This document shows positions 31,099-39,373 of a stretch of DNA of 64,000 bases, piece after piece. Each line of letters begins with the position of its first letter. The stretch's first letter is position 1. The notes under the pieces were generated by a model. That model had not been told where the DNA came from, did not search any database, and saw nothing but the letters and a program-made list of their open reading frames with translations. The DNA comes from a bacterium (lineage in GTDB: Bacteria > Cyanobacteriota > Vampirovibrionia > Gastranaerophilales > Gastranaerophilaceae), in assembly GCA_017541465.1 (NCBI GenBank), contig JAFXYZ010000068.1, positions 62,001 to 126,000 of the forward strand. The letters run 5' to 3'. The position numbers and the translations under genes are program-made.

Positions 31099-31476
31099 AT
31101 GTTAAAGAGATTAGTTTTATTATTATCAGTTCTTTTAATCTGTCCGCTTTGCTTTGCAGGTCAGCCAGTCAATGCAACAATTTCACCTGTTCAAAATAAT
31201 AATGTTTATCCAAAATATCCTCAAGAACTCTTAATTAATTACAATAAAGAATATCTTGATTATTATTTTTCTCTGCCGGAAGAATCGAGAACAAATGACG
31301 ATTTAAACAGATTTGGTCTATATGATTCAAAAAGCATTTCTTGTTTCAATTCTCAATATAAACCCACCTCAACAATTTATCCTTTAGTTCCGGAATGGCA
31401 GTTAAAACAAGCCGAATATTATTTCAACGAGGGGCTTAAAATGGAAGAAAGAGAAAGAAAAGCAAGATTTCAATAA
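31099..31476 (+). CDS. Cargo gene: small secreted protein, 125 aa
   Basis: A Sec signal (L-V-L-L-L-S-V-L-L-I-C-P-L-C-F-A, probable cleavage after C-F-A) and a mature domain rich in Tyr/Pro/Asn (Y-P-K-Y-P-Q-E-L-L), ending in a charged helix (M-E-E-R-E-R-K-A-R). It has AAAGGTGATTT before the ATG and a TATACT box ~20 bases up, so unlike its cargo neighbours it has a leader. It is opposite to the phage genes, between gp13-like and nozzle genes. Family not recognised. Confidence 0.68.
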   Translation: MLKRLVLLLSVLLICPLCFAGQPVNATISPVQNNNVYPKYPQELLINYNKEYLDYYFSLPEESRTNDDLNRFGLYDSKSISCFNSQYKPTSTIYPLVPEWQLKQAEYYFNEGLKMEERERKARFQ

Positions 31477-31574
31477 TCTTACTTTATCTTAAACTCTGTC
31501 AGAGATATTGAATATTCAATATCCTTTACTGCGTTTTCAATAAAAGAATATTTATCTATTGAAACAAGCAGTAG

Positions 31575-31698
31575 GTCGTGTTTGACAACACGACAATCAA
31601 CAGGTAGGTTGGGTTCGTAGTTTTTTTTGTGAACCCAACATATTTTTCATTTTGTTTAATTTGTCGTGTTCAATAAATATCAACGAACACGACCTACG
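31575..31698. repeat. Nested REP-like palindromes
   Basis: Three hairpins in ~120 bp: GTCGTGTT/AACACGAC (31575-31594), GTTGGGTTC/GAACCCAAC around a T-rich loop (31608-31639), and GTCGTGTTC/GAACACGAC (31663-31693), the last followed by CTACGGACTG. They lie between a cargo gene and the convergent nozzle gene and could end transcription both ways. Confidence 0.7.
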
Positions 31699-31721
31699 GA
31701 CTGAGCATAATAACCTTAAAA

Positions 31722-33785
31722 TCAATTCTCAACACTCACATCCGCCGAAACAGAGGTTATCGTCAAAGGAAAAGGATGAGGTTGTTTTATGTGAATACGA
31801 ACCTCATCCGTGTAGTTGGAAAATGAATAGGAATTTATATTTCCGGTGTATAGATAGTTTGTATCCTGAATACTTTCAATAGTTCTGAGGTTTATTTCAA
31901 CATCTCCGTCAGTACCTATAAGCCTGAAGGTTTCTCTCGATTTTTCAACCGAAATAGAGATATTATTTGCAATTTTCAAGAGCCCGTGGGTATTTTCCCC
32001 TTCAATATTAAGAGTTTCCATCTCAAACTCATAAGGAAGCCCGACTGTTATCTTTGAAGCCGCGAGCGGAATTGATACAGAGCCGTTTTCGACCGTTACC
32101 CCTTCCACAAGTCCGCCGTCAGCGAGGATATTAACCTTTTCCCCTTCAAGATGAGAAAGCCCCGAAACAGTCGTGACAGGCGAGCCCGAATACTGAAGCG
32201 AGCAGTCGAGAAAAACTCCATCCTCAGTCTCTGAAACCATTCTTGAAGCCATTCTCTCAATAAACCGTTTTGTCTGGTTATTAATCGTTCGTCTCACGAC
32301 AAAATAGGGAACATCTTCATTATTTTCCCTCACAACGGCAACCGATTCAAACGCACCCTTCGTCTCATGCCTGCTCCAGCCGCAAACTTCCTGCTTTTTA
32401 TTGTAGGTTAAGGCATTAACCGTTCCGTCAGACATAACGCACCACAAAATCCGATAGGGTTCTTTCGCATAAGCCATATCGACAATTTGTTTCCCCTCAA
32501 ACAGGTGGTTTGCAAAAATTGTGAGCTCATCGCCGTCATAACTGTCCGAAACATAAGTATATCCTAAATCTCTGACTATGTTTCCACCCGACTGCACAAA
32601 TAAAATCATATTCCCTGAAACAACAGGCGCAATATGAGAACATCCGTAAAAACTCTGGGGAAACGCACTCAGATTGGAAGATGCGCTGAAAGTTCCGTCA
32701 GAGCCGTTTACCTTCCACTCTCCGCCCGAGGTAAGCAAAATCAAATCGTTCAGGGCAACAATATGCCTGATTTCATTAACCTCTCTCTCTGAAAGAGTAA
32801 TATTTATACTGTCAGAAGCATTCAGCGGTCTAGAAATATTAAAGTTATTGTTTGTCGAGGTCTGAGAAGCAACAAGTGTCTGAGGGCTGTTTTTAAGGCA
32901 GGCATAGACCTTTCTTTGCTGAAAATAGTTTACGCACGCGGGGTTGTTATTGTTATCAAACGGATTTTGGGCTATCGGTGCGGTCGCAGTTAAATCAGGT
33001 TCTATTTTATCATCGACAAAAGTTGTCGTTGCGGTTGTACCGACATAGGCAAAAATTCCGTTTACACTCCTGTAAACATTATACTCACAGGCATCTGAAA
33101 CCGCATTAAAGGTAACGGTAATATATTCACCCGTACCCCACGCAGACTCCATTTCCCCCGTAACACTGACTTCACTTGAGCGCTCTGATTCTTCATAAGT
33201 CTCATTTTTAACGGCTGTTACAAGATAGGTATAAGTCTTTGGATTAGCACTTCCTCCGGTCCAGCTTGCGCTGACGTTTTCGGGCGCGCTAATCTGAGAA
33301 GAAAAAGTTATATCCGACAAAGTCCAGTTATAGTGCGAAAGTCTTGAAAGCTCTTTTGCGCAGTAATCGTTTGAGCAAATCGTCAGGACATCGGCGTTCT
33401 GGGCATATTTAAGCGAAAAAAGACTGTCCTCAAGGTATGCGGTGGTAATTTCAACGGGAAGCCCCCTCAGAAGCGGATCGGAATAGTCATCGGGGTAAAT
33501 TATCCTTCCCCCGTCTTTTATAAACCTGGCATATTTATCCCCGAGCTCAATAATATAAGTCTGTTCGGTATTAAACGAAAACGGGATAATTCTGACTTGT
33601 GACGAGGAATCTTTAACCTCGCATACAAGCTCGAGCCCGCTCCTGTTTGAAACACACCCTTCTGTCCTCACAAACCCGTTTTTTAAGGTTCTCAGTCCGA
33701 CAGAATACTTAACCAAATCATTTCTTGAATACAGAGAGGGTGATAATTCCCCGCCCGTAAAGGATTTTTGTGTTACTCTTGTCAT
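31722..33785 (-). CDS. Tail nozzle protein (T7 gp12-like)
   Basis: A 687-aa protein that starts T-Q-K-S-F-T-G-G-E-L-S-P-S-L-Y-S-R, followed by L-K-N-G-F-V-R-T-E-G-C-V-S-N-R-S-G and I-P-F-S-F-N-T-E-Q-T-Y, the usual start of tail nozzle (tubular B) proteins. The middle contains a fibronectin-like insert (S-W-T-G-G-S-A-N-P-K-T-Y-T-Y-L-V-T). The family closes the tail tip of short-tailed virions. GAAAGGTTCTG precedes the ATG. A cargo gene separates it from the tail tube gene. Confidence 0.88.
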   Translation of the reverse strand: MTRVTQKSFTGGELSPSLYSRNDLVKYSVGLRTLKNGFVRTEGCVSNRSGLELVCEVKDSSSQVRIIPFSFNTEQTYIIELGDKYARFIKDGGRIIYPDDYSDPLLRGLPVEITTAYLEDSLFSLKYAQNADVLTICSNDYCAKELSRLSHYNWTLSDITFSSQISAPENVSASWTGGSANPKTYTYLVTAVKNETYEESERSSEVSVTGEMESAWGTGEYITVTFNAVSDACEYNVYRSVNGIFAYVGTTATTTFVDDKIEPDLTATAPIAQNPFDNNNNPACVNYFQQRKVYACLKNSPQTLVASQTSTNNNFNISRPLNASDSINITLSEREVNEIRHIVALNDLILLTSGGEWKVNGSDGTFSASSNLSAFPQSFYGCSHIAPVVSGNMILFVQSGGNIVRDLGYTYVSDSYDGDELTIFANHLFEGKQIVDMAYAKEPYRILWCVMSDGTVNALTYNKKQEVCGWSRHETKGAFESVAVVRENNEDVPYFVVRRTINNQTKRFIERMASRMVSETEDGVFLDCSLQYSGSPVTTVSGLSHLEGEKVNILADGGLVEGVTVENGSVSIPLAASKITVGLPYEFEMETLNIEGENTHGLLKIANNISISVEKSRETFRLIGTDGDVEINLRTIESIQDTNYLYTGNINSYSFSNYTDEVRIHIKQPHPFPLTITSVSADVSVEN

Positions 33786-33895
33786 AAAAACAGAACCTTT
33801 CTTTTATCGGTTTAACAAAAAAAATTATTTTCCCCGTTTAAGTTTTATAAAAAATATGGTAAAATAAGTTATAGAAGCTAATATAGGACAGACAA

Positions 33896-34453
33896 ATGAA
33901 ACGAATTTTATTTTTGCTGACTTTAAGCGCAATATTTCTTACCCCTGATGCCTTTGCACTAGACCAGACCAAAGGCTATTGTATGGAATACGTCAACGAT
34001 TCCTGTGTAAAAGTCAGGTATTGCCATTACAAAAACACCAACGGCTGCAACGGTTATGAGGTCTGCGACCTTGAAAATGACAAATATGCCTGCTATATGG
34101 AAGATGACGAAAAGCACAACATAACCTACAGAACGCAGGACTATGTCAATTCCCAAATTCTGCAAAAGCATACCCCGTATTATACAGATAAGGTCGTGGA
34201 TAAAGTCGAAAGAATGAAAATGAGCGATACGATGTATCCCGATCCCGAAAAATCAAGATATATGAAAAAAGCGGAAAATACTCAGACGGAAATGCCCAAA
34301 AACTACTTTAAGGCAACTGATTACGGTTCTTTTGTCCAGTACCAGGGACCTCCGAGACGTGACATCGCTGTTCATTACAAACAGCCCTATACCTCTGCCA
34401 GCAGAATACACCATAAAATGTACTGGCATACTTATGTAAATCCGACTCCGTAA
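33896..34453 (+). CDS. Cargo gene: secreted cysteine-rich protein, 185 aa
   Basis: A Sec signal (I-L-F-L-L-T-L-S-A-I-F-L-T-P-D-A-F-A) precedes a domain of about 60 residues with seven cysteines (K-G-Y-C-M-E-Y, D-S-C-V, R-Y-C-H-Y, N-G-C-N-G, E-V-C-D-L, Y-A-C-Y), probably disulfide-bonded. The rest is polar and Tyr/His/Lys-rich. AGGACAGACAA precedes the ATG. It is opposite to the phage genes, between nozzle and tail tube genes, ending 2 bases before the tail tube stop. Family not recognised. Confidence 0.72.
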   Translation: MKRILFLLTLSAIFLTPDAFALDQTKGYCMEYVNDSCVKVRYCHYKNTNGCNGYEVCDLENDKYACYMEDDEKHNITYRTQDYVNSQILQKHTPYYTDKVVDKVERMKMSDTMYPDPEKSRYMKKAENTQTEMPKNYFKATDYGSFVQYQGPPRRDIAVHYKQPYTSASRIHHKMYWHTYVNPTP

Positions 34454-34454
34454 G

Positions 34455-35045
34455 CTATCTTAACTCCATCCACTTATTATCCTCTTTTGTCTCAAGAAAC
34501 CCTTCCTGAGCATTTAAAACCTTTGCGCGCTTTAAAATGGCATTGTAAACACTAAGGCAGTCATTCTGAAGCGCTCTGTTTGCGCTGATTGAGGGCGCAG
34601 CAAGAAACGCAAGATACCACGACAGCGCCATGGCAAACTCAACAGGGAAAAAGTTTTCATTCGTGATAACCTTTGTATATCTGAGTATTGCAGGCGAAAC
34701 ATTCGTGGTTATTACCTTCTGGAAGGTCGGAGTTGCAGAAACCTCAAACTCGATTATCCTCTCAGAATACCCGTCAATCAGCTCTCTTGCGAACAAACAA
34801 TCGTTAGGATAGTCATATTCATAGAGAAAATGAGGGTTTTGAGGAACATTCCCCGTAGGTGTCAATTCTCTGTATGCATTGGCAAAATTCCAGTCAAAGT
34901 CCTTCAGCACTTCATCTCTTGCGCTTTCATAATATTCGTTCAGAATGACGGTGTTTCTGTCCGTCTGCTGTGCACTCTGAAGGCTCTGGCTTATCCTTAA
35001 ATTCTTCAGTGCAATATTAAAAATCTTGGCTTTTGTATAGTTCAT
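34455..35045 (-). CDS. Tail tube / adaptor protein (T7 gp11-like)
   Basis: A 196-aa protein. It starts K-A-K-I-F-N-I-A-L-K-N-L-R-I-S-Q and continues with Y-Y-E-S-A-R-D-E-V-L-K-D-F-D-W-N-F-A, the standard motif of the gp11/tubular A family that forms the ring under the portal. The Y-E-Y-D-Y-P-N-D-C-L strand and C-terminal A-M-A-L-S-W-Y-L-A-F are also typical. AAAGGTCAGAACAG precedes the ATG. Confidence 0.9.
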   Translation of the reverse strand: MNYTKAKIFNIALKNLRISQSLQSAQQTDRNTVILNEYYESARDEVLKDFDWNFANAYRELTPTGNVPQNPHFLYEYDYPNDCLFARELIDGYSERIIEFEVSATPTFQKVITTNVSPAILRYTKVITNENFFPVEFAMALSWYLAFLAAPSISANRALQNDCLSVYNAILKRAKVLNAQEGFLETKEDNKWMELR

Positions 35046-35125
35046 CTGTTCTGACCTTTAAAGAAAACCGGCTCTCAAAGAGAGCCGGGTGTACATAGTT
35101 GCAGCAAATAATGAATGGTTAAATT

Positions 35126-35518
35126 CTACGCATGATGCTCCTGGTGTCCTGCGACAATACCGGCAAGAATTTTGCCGGTTGTCGGCGCAGTACCTGTCAC
35201 ATCATAATATAATCTGACAAACCCTAAGTTGCCTTTAGGGAGGAAAATCAAAGAAGATTGCGCCCCTTTCGTGAGGTTTGCCAAAAGTATTGTCTGCGAT
35301 GCCAGGGTTACGGGAGTTGTAAAAGCGGCATCAGTTGCCGTCTGCACCTTGATTTCAAGTGAAGTAAGGTTATTAAATGCTTCCGTTACCTGAATAAAAA
35401 TCGGTATGGGAGTTGCACTCGCAAACTCACCTGAACCTAATTCAACAATGTTTGTTGAAGCAGCATCGGCTGTAACAGCCTGGTTATTTGAAAATAGTGC
35501 CTGTTCATCTAATATCAT
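35126..35518 (-). CDS. Capsid decoration/cement protein (Bbp16-like)
   Basis: A 130-aa beta-rich protein starting M-I-L-D-E-Q-A-L-F-S-N-N-Q-A-V-T, then A-A-S-T-N-I-V-E-L-G, with L-P-K-G-N-L-G-F-V-R-L-Y-Y-D-V near the end. This matches the cement protein of BPP-1-type phages, which binds the capsid surface. A TTG two codons earlier is in frame; AAAGGAAAATTGAAA places the start at the ATG at 35518. It directly follows the capsid gene. Confidence 0.82.
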   Translation of the reverse strand: MILDEQALFSNNQAVTADAASTNIVELGSGEFASATPIPIFIQVTEAFNNLTSLEIKVQTATDAAFTTPVTLASQTILLANLTKGAQSSLIFLPKGNLGFVRLYYDVTGTAPTTGKILAGIVAGHQEHHA

Positions 35519-35533
35519 TTTCAATTTTCCTTT

Positions 35534-36529
35534 CTATGAAACCTGAGCTTCCGTATTGAGAATTTGGTCACATTCTCTTATAGGAATGTTTTTATAGTGA
35601 AGTACATTCTCATTCAGATACTCTTTTACCGTAAAGTTGACATTGTTCTTTGCTCTGATTTGGGCTTCAAAATACATCAGCGCGGTAGAGTTGCAGTAAA
35701 TAACCGTTCTGCCTGTTTTTGAATAACGTTTAATTCTGTAGTATGCCTGGTTCATAAGGCTTTCAATATCGGCAGCGGAAACACCCGCAAGGTCAGAAAC
35801 ATCTATATTCGCAATTCTGCAGGTAGAGCGCCAGTCACGGACAGACAAGCCGACATCCATTTTATAGTGGTCCTGATAAACCTTTCTCTTTCCGCCTGCG
35901 GAGTCTGTTTCAGTCATAACACCGTCATCTCTGTGCTGAACACCTGCCTGAGAGCCCTGAGGATAGATTAAAGAGGTATGCTGGTCGCCCCAGGTAACAA
36001 ACCAGATAGAAGTGTTATCTGTTCCGGAACCGCCCGCATCGATAATGTTATAACCGATTTTCTTGTCATCATTTGATTTTTTGCCGTATCTGACCGCTAA
36101 ACCGTCAAAGGCAGCCGCGTTGTCCTTAATACTTCCATAAAAAATGGTGTCCTGAAGCTTCTGGTTCATCGCCTCAATAAATGCCGAGGACTCTGACAGT
36201 CTGAAGAGCTTAGGGTTTTCAGCCTTATCCACCAAATCAACATCAACAATGGAATAGGTTTCAAGCATACCCGTTACATCTTTAACCTGTGTGGTAACAG
36301 ATTTTGAAGGGGGCACAAAGCCATAGAGCTTTCTGAAGGTTGCACTCGGAAGCCCGCTTCTGATAGTTGTGATGTGGTTAGTTCCGTCATTGCACTGAAG
36401 AGCATTCGCGTCCTGCAAAAGCTCGTTTGTTTCCGACATCATTTCGATAATTTCTGCGGCAGTTTTACCATTTTCGGTACGTTTAAAGGAATCTGCCAAA
36501 TTTAAGTAAGTAGAGCCTAAAGTAGCCAT
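35534..36529 (-). CDS. Major capsid protein
   Basis: A 331-aa HK97-fold capsid protein of short-tailed phages. Markers are the N-terminal A-E-I-I-E-M-M-S-E-T-N-E-L-L-Q-D, T-I-R-S-G-L-P-S-A-T-F-R-K-L-Y-G, an insertion with F-D-G-L-A-V-R-Y and W-F-V-T-W-G-D, and D-W-R-S-T-C-R-I-A-N. AAAGGAGAATTTA is one of the strongest ribosome sites in the cluster, as expected for the most abundant product. It sits between scaffold and cement genes. Confidence 0.92.
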   Translation of the reverse strand: MATLGSTYLNLADSFKRTENGKTAAEIIEMMSETNELLQDANALQCNDGTNHITTIRSGLPSATFRKLYGFVPPSKSVTTQVKDVTGMLETYSIVDVDLVDKAENPKLFRLSESSAFIEAMNQKLQDTIFYGSIKDNAAAFDGLAVRYGKKSNDDKKIGYNIIDAGGSGTDNTSIWFVTWGDQHTSLIYPQGSQAGVQHRDDGVMTETDSAGGKRKVYQDHYKMDVGLSVRDWRSTCRIANIDVSDLAGVSAADIESLMNQAYYRIKRYSKTGRTVIYCNSTALMYFEAQIRAKNNVNFTVKEYLNENVLHYKNIPIRECDQILNTEAQVS

Positions 36530-36551
36530 TAAATTCTCCTTTCGTTAGTTC

Positions 36552-37112
36552 TTATTGCATACTCGGGAAAAGAATATCTTCCCTTGCCTCTCTGACAGGC
36601 TGTGCAAAGGCTGAAGGACGGATTTTATCAGAGTCCATCTGCCTGCCGATTTCAAGAAACATTTTGACGATTTTGGGGTGATAGTTAAGCCCTGAGCGTG
36701 AAAGCAGGGTTTGTACCTCATCATCGGCAAATTTCTCATAGGCAATATTTGCAACCTTCAGAGAAGAATCGAGATTTTTTCCGCCGATTTCTTTATCGTT
36801 TCTGAGCATTTCTTTATAGCTTTCGATTTGACTCTGGGTAGTTGTGCTGAGCGCCTTCGCAAAATTATCTCGCGTCTGCTTTGTCAGTCTGACGGCCATT
36901 GTCATAAGCTCATTTGCCCCTTTTTGCGATAAATCGTATTTCGCGGCAAGTTCGTTAAAATCCTTGAGTAAATTTTCATCGTATTCCATATCAGCGCCAA
37001 GCTCTATGTCTTTGTAGTCGTAGGCTTCAGGGCGACCGAAATAGCCCCCGTCTTTCGGCAATTCAGCTTCATTTGGCTGCTGAGCGGAGATTGGTTGTTG
37101 TTCTTCTTCCAT
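36552..37112 (-). CDS. Capsid scaffold protein
   Basis: A 186-aa acidic, helical protein between portal and capsid genes. It starts with E/Q-rich sequence, then Y-D-L-S-Q-K-G-A-N-E-L-M-T-M-A, T-R-D-N-F-A-K-A-L and E-M-L-R-N-D-K-E-I-G-G-K-N-L-D. The K-E-I-G-G and K-M-F-L-E-I-G-R-Q-M motifs are usual in phage scaffold/assembly proteins. GAAAGGATTTTTT precedes the ATG. It should guide procapsid formation and then leave. Confidence 0.82.
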   Translation of the reverse strand: MEEEQQPISAQQPNEAELPKDGGYFGRPEAYDYKDIELGADMEYDENLLKDFNELAAKYDLSQKGANELMTMAVRLTKQTRDNFAKALSTTTQSQIESYKEMLRNDKEIGGKNLDSSLKVANIAYEKFADDEVQTLLSRSGLNYHPKIVKMFLEIGRQMDSDKIRPSAFAQPVREAREDILFPSMQ

Positions 37113-37128
37113 AAAAAATCCTTTCTCT

Positions 37129-38781
37129 TTAACTTATTCCTAGTCTTTGCAGGAGTTCGGCACCGTAGGCATCCGAGCCTGCTATGTTTTTTATTATTTC
37201 AGAGCCTTTTTTAATTTCTTCTATCTGCTCTGCTCTTTGGGTTTCCTCCTTCTGAGCCTGCTTTAATCTCTCAAGTTCTGTGTCTGAGATTAACTGCTCG
37301 GGCGAAATATTTGCGAAATCGGCATAATCGTCTATTATCTTTGAAGCATTGAGCTTCATCGAAAGCGATTTATCAAGTGTCTGGGCAAGGTTAATCGTGA
37401 AGGTGGTAAATCTCTCCATAGCGGAAATTTTGACCGCCTTTTGCGCCTGCGCCAGGGTAGAAACGAACTCAATTTCGAGATTTCTGCCTTTTATTGCCTC
37501 GGGAGGTTCGGGCAGGACAGAATTTTTCATACATTCAGCGAAGAGCCAGCCTATAATCCGGTTCAGTCCGTTGTGTATCTGCTCTAAAAGTGGCGAGAGA
37601 AGTACCATCTTTTCTTCCTTGAGCTCGTTTACCTCGGTCGCCGTTCTTGAACGTTCGGCAGTGTTTAAAATCATTGCAAATAAATCGTTATAAAATATCT
37701 CTTTTATTGAACTTTTGAGCTTTTCAATAATAGAATCGACTTCTAAAACACGAGGATTAACTTCATAAATAGGACTTAACCCGCGCCCATTCTCGTCCTC
37801 CTCGATGAAAGCAGCAGGAGCATCAATCATTTTCTTGTTTTTTAAGCTGGCAGGTCCTTTATAAGTCGGACTTATCATCTTTTTGACCGCTTTAGCTTCA
37901 TCAATGACCATGCTCATAAGCTGCTTAACATCGGGAAGGGCATTAATCCCGGGGCAATCAGAGGGATAGACATCTTCCCCGTTGACTTCGGCTTCAAAAA
38001 CGGCATAGGGGAATTTATCAAAACCGCTTGCCGAAAGAAATTTTCCGTCTTTTGAGTTTTGCTCATAATAAACGGAAATAAACTTTTTGTCCTTTGCCCA
38101 GGGGGAAGACGGGTTATAATCTTTATTCGGTTCAACGAAGTGGACTATTTCAAACATTTCTTCAAATCTGTTTGAAGCTATCGCCTGCTTTATATCGTCA
38201 GAGACATTTTCCTGCCCGAAGGTATTATAAATATTCTTCGCGCTGTCCATATACACTCTTGCTATGGTATCAACAGTGCCTTTTTCATCTTTTGCAATTC
38301 TGTATGAGCCGACAGGAAGGAGGTAGCAGCGAAAAACAGAGTTTTCGTCAGGCGAAAGTGCGACAACGGAAATTCCGAAAACCCCGATTTGCTTATAGAC
38401 AGAGGGTAAAATGCGGTAGAGATTTGAGGAATTAAAAATATCCCTCATAATCTTTTCCACTTTTGCGCACCAGGTACGGACTGTAAAGGAGGGTTCATGT
38501 TCAAAACTTCTGACTTTAACCTTAAACCAGTTTGTCGCAGGGCTTGTAGCTCCCGACATCATGCCGGAGGAAAAATTCCTGAGAGCGATAAGCGGAGTTG
38601 AATCCTTAATCTTTTTATTTTTTGCAGGAGCTTTGTTGACGTTCCTTGCAAGAAATCTCACACTTCTCGGGAGGAAATAATCCGCCAGATCCTGCCAGTC
38701 GGGTTTTATAGCAAGGTAGGCATCCTCGAGTTCAGCAAGACGGGCGTTAAAATACTGTTTTGTATAAGAAGATTTTTCCAT
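37129..38781 (-). CDS. Portal / head-to-tail connector protein
   Basis: A 550-aa portal of the short-tailed phage type. Early W-Q-D-L-A-D-Y-F-L-P-R-S, then L-R-N-F-S-S-G-M-M-S-G-A-T-S-P-A-T-N-W-F and the long helical stem with E-R-S-R-T-A-T-E-V-N-E are characteristic. A coiled, glutamate-rich end follows (E-E-T-Q-R-A-E-Q-I-E). It forms the dodecameric DNA entry ring. The frame reaches 38826, but GGAGAATAACGGC places the start at the ATG at 38781, 4 bases after the preceding stop. Confidence 0.93.
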   Translation of the reverse strand: MEKSSYTKQYFNARLAELEDAYLAIKPDWQDLADYFLPRSVRFLARNVNKAPAKNKKIKDSTPLIALRNFSSGMMSGATSPATNWFKVKVRSFEHEPSFTVRTWCAKVEKIMRDIFNSSNLYRILPSVYKQIGVFGISVVALSPDENSVFRCYLLPVGSYRIAKDEKGTVDTIARVYMDSAKNIYNTFGQENVSDDIKQAIASNRFEEMFEIVHFVEPNKDYNPSSPWAKDKKFISVYYEQNSKDGKFLSASGFDKFPYAVFEAEVNGEDVYPSDCPGINALPDVKQLMSMVIDEAKAVKKMISPTYKGPASLKNKKMIDAPAAFIEEDENGRGLSPIYEVNPRVLEVDSIIEKLKSSIKEIFYNDLFAMILNTAERSRTATEVNELKEEKMVLLSPLLEQIHNGLNRIIGWLFAECMKNSVLPEPPEAIKGRNLEIEFVSTLAQAQKAVKISAMERFTTFTINLAQTLDKSLSMKLNASKIIDDYADFANISPEQLISDTELERLKQAQKEETQRAEQIEEIKKGSEIIKNIAGSDAYGAELLQRLGIS

Positions 38782-38785
38782 GCCG

Positions 38786-38989
38786 TTATTCTCCAAGAAG
38801 TTTCTTTTTCTCGGAGGATGGTTCATCCGTCAATCCCAGAGCGGATGTCCTGGTATTTTCAGATACAATTCCGCCAAGATTTCTTCTGATGTCTTTTGAA
38901 CCTTTTGTTGCATTTGCGTTCGCCTGAACCGCATTTTTAATAACTTCGGAAGAGGTCGTAATCGTTGTTACTTTTGGTGTTGAGCACAT
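38786..38989 (-). CDS. Small conserved virion-module protein, 67 aa
   Basis: It begins M-C-S-T-P-K-V and ends A-L-G-L-T-D-E-P-S-S-E-K-K-K-L-L-G-E. The pattern of an M-C start, a central charged helix, then G-L and K-K-x-L-L-G resembles small genes found next to portals in many short-tailed phages. Function unknown. AAAGGAAACATT places the start at the ATG at 38989; a longer frame to 39049 adds a phenylalanine-rich stretch that is not real. Confidence 0.72.
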   Translation of the reverse strand: MCSTPKVTTITTSSEVIKNAVQANANATKGSKDIRRNLGGIVSENTRTSALGLTDEPSSEKKKLLGE

Positions 38990-39049
38990 AATGTTTCCTT
39001 TCAAAAATTTGAATTTAAAAAAATTTACAAAGCAAAAAAAGAGGGGCAA

Positions 39050-39373
39050 TTTTGAAAAAATAAAATACTTTATTAATACATAAGAGAATCAACAAAAACA
39101 AAAACAAAAGTTCTTTCAGCGACTGCAGACGAACGGAAGGAGAAAAAGGGGATAGGTCTGAAAGACAGGAATCAAGACAATTTGAAAGAGGAGGGTCACA
39201 GATTTTTCAAAAAGGAACTGATTTTATCAGTTCCTTTTTTGCATGAAAAAACTTCCTAAAATTTTTAGTCCCGCAATATATGATTTTGTAAATTTTTATA
39301 AAAATGACTAAAAAAAACAATGATAAATTTATATATTACAAGGATAATAAATGGTGAAAGGAATGTATAAAAT
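39050..39373. other. Intergenic stretch with an orphan terminator
   Basis: About 324 bases between the small virion gene and the plus-strand cargo gene. It has a purine-rich part (39110-39200), then the terminator at 39208-39240 with no plus-strand gene ending before it. A short RNA is possible; see findings. The ribosome site of the cargo gene lies near 39357. Confidence 0.5.
39208..39240 (+). terminator. Rho-independent terminator without an upstream gene
   Basis: AAAGGAACTGA pairs with TCAGTTCCTTT around a TTTTA loop and is followed by T residues. The stronger T-run is in plus-strand direction. Confidence 0.75.
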
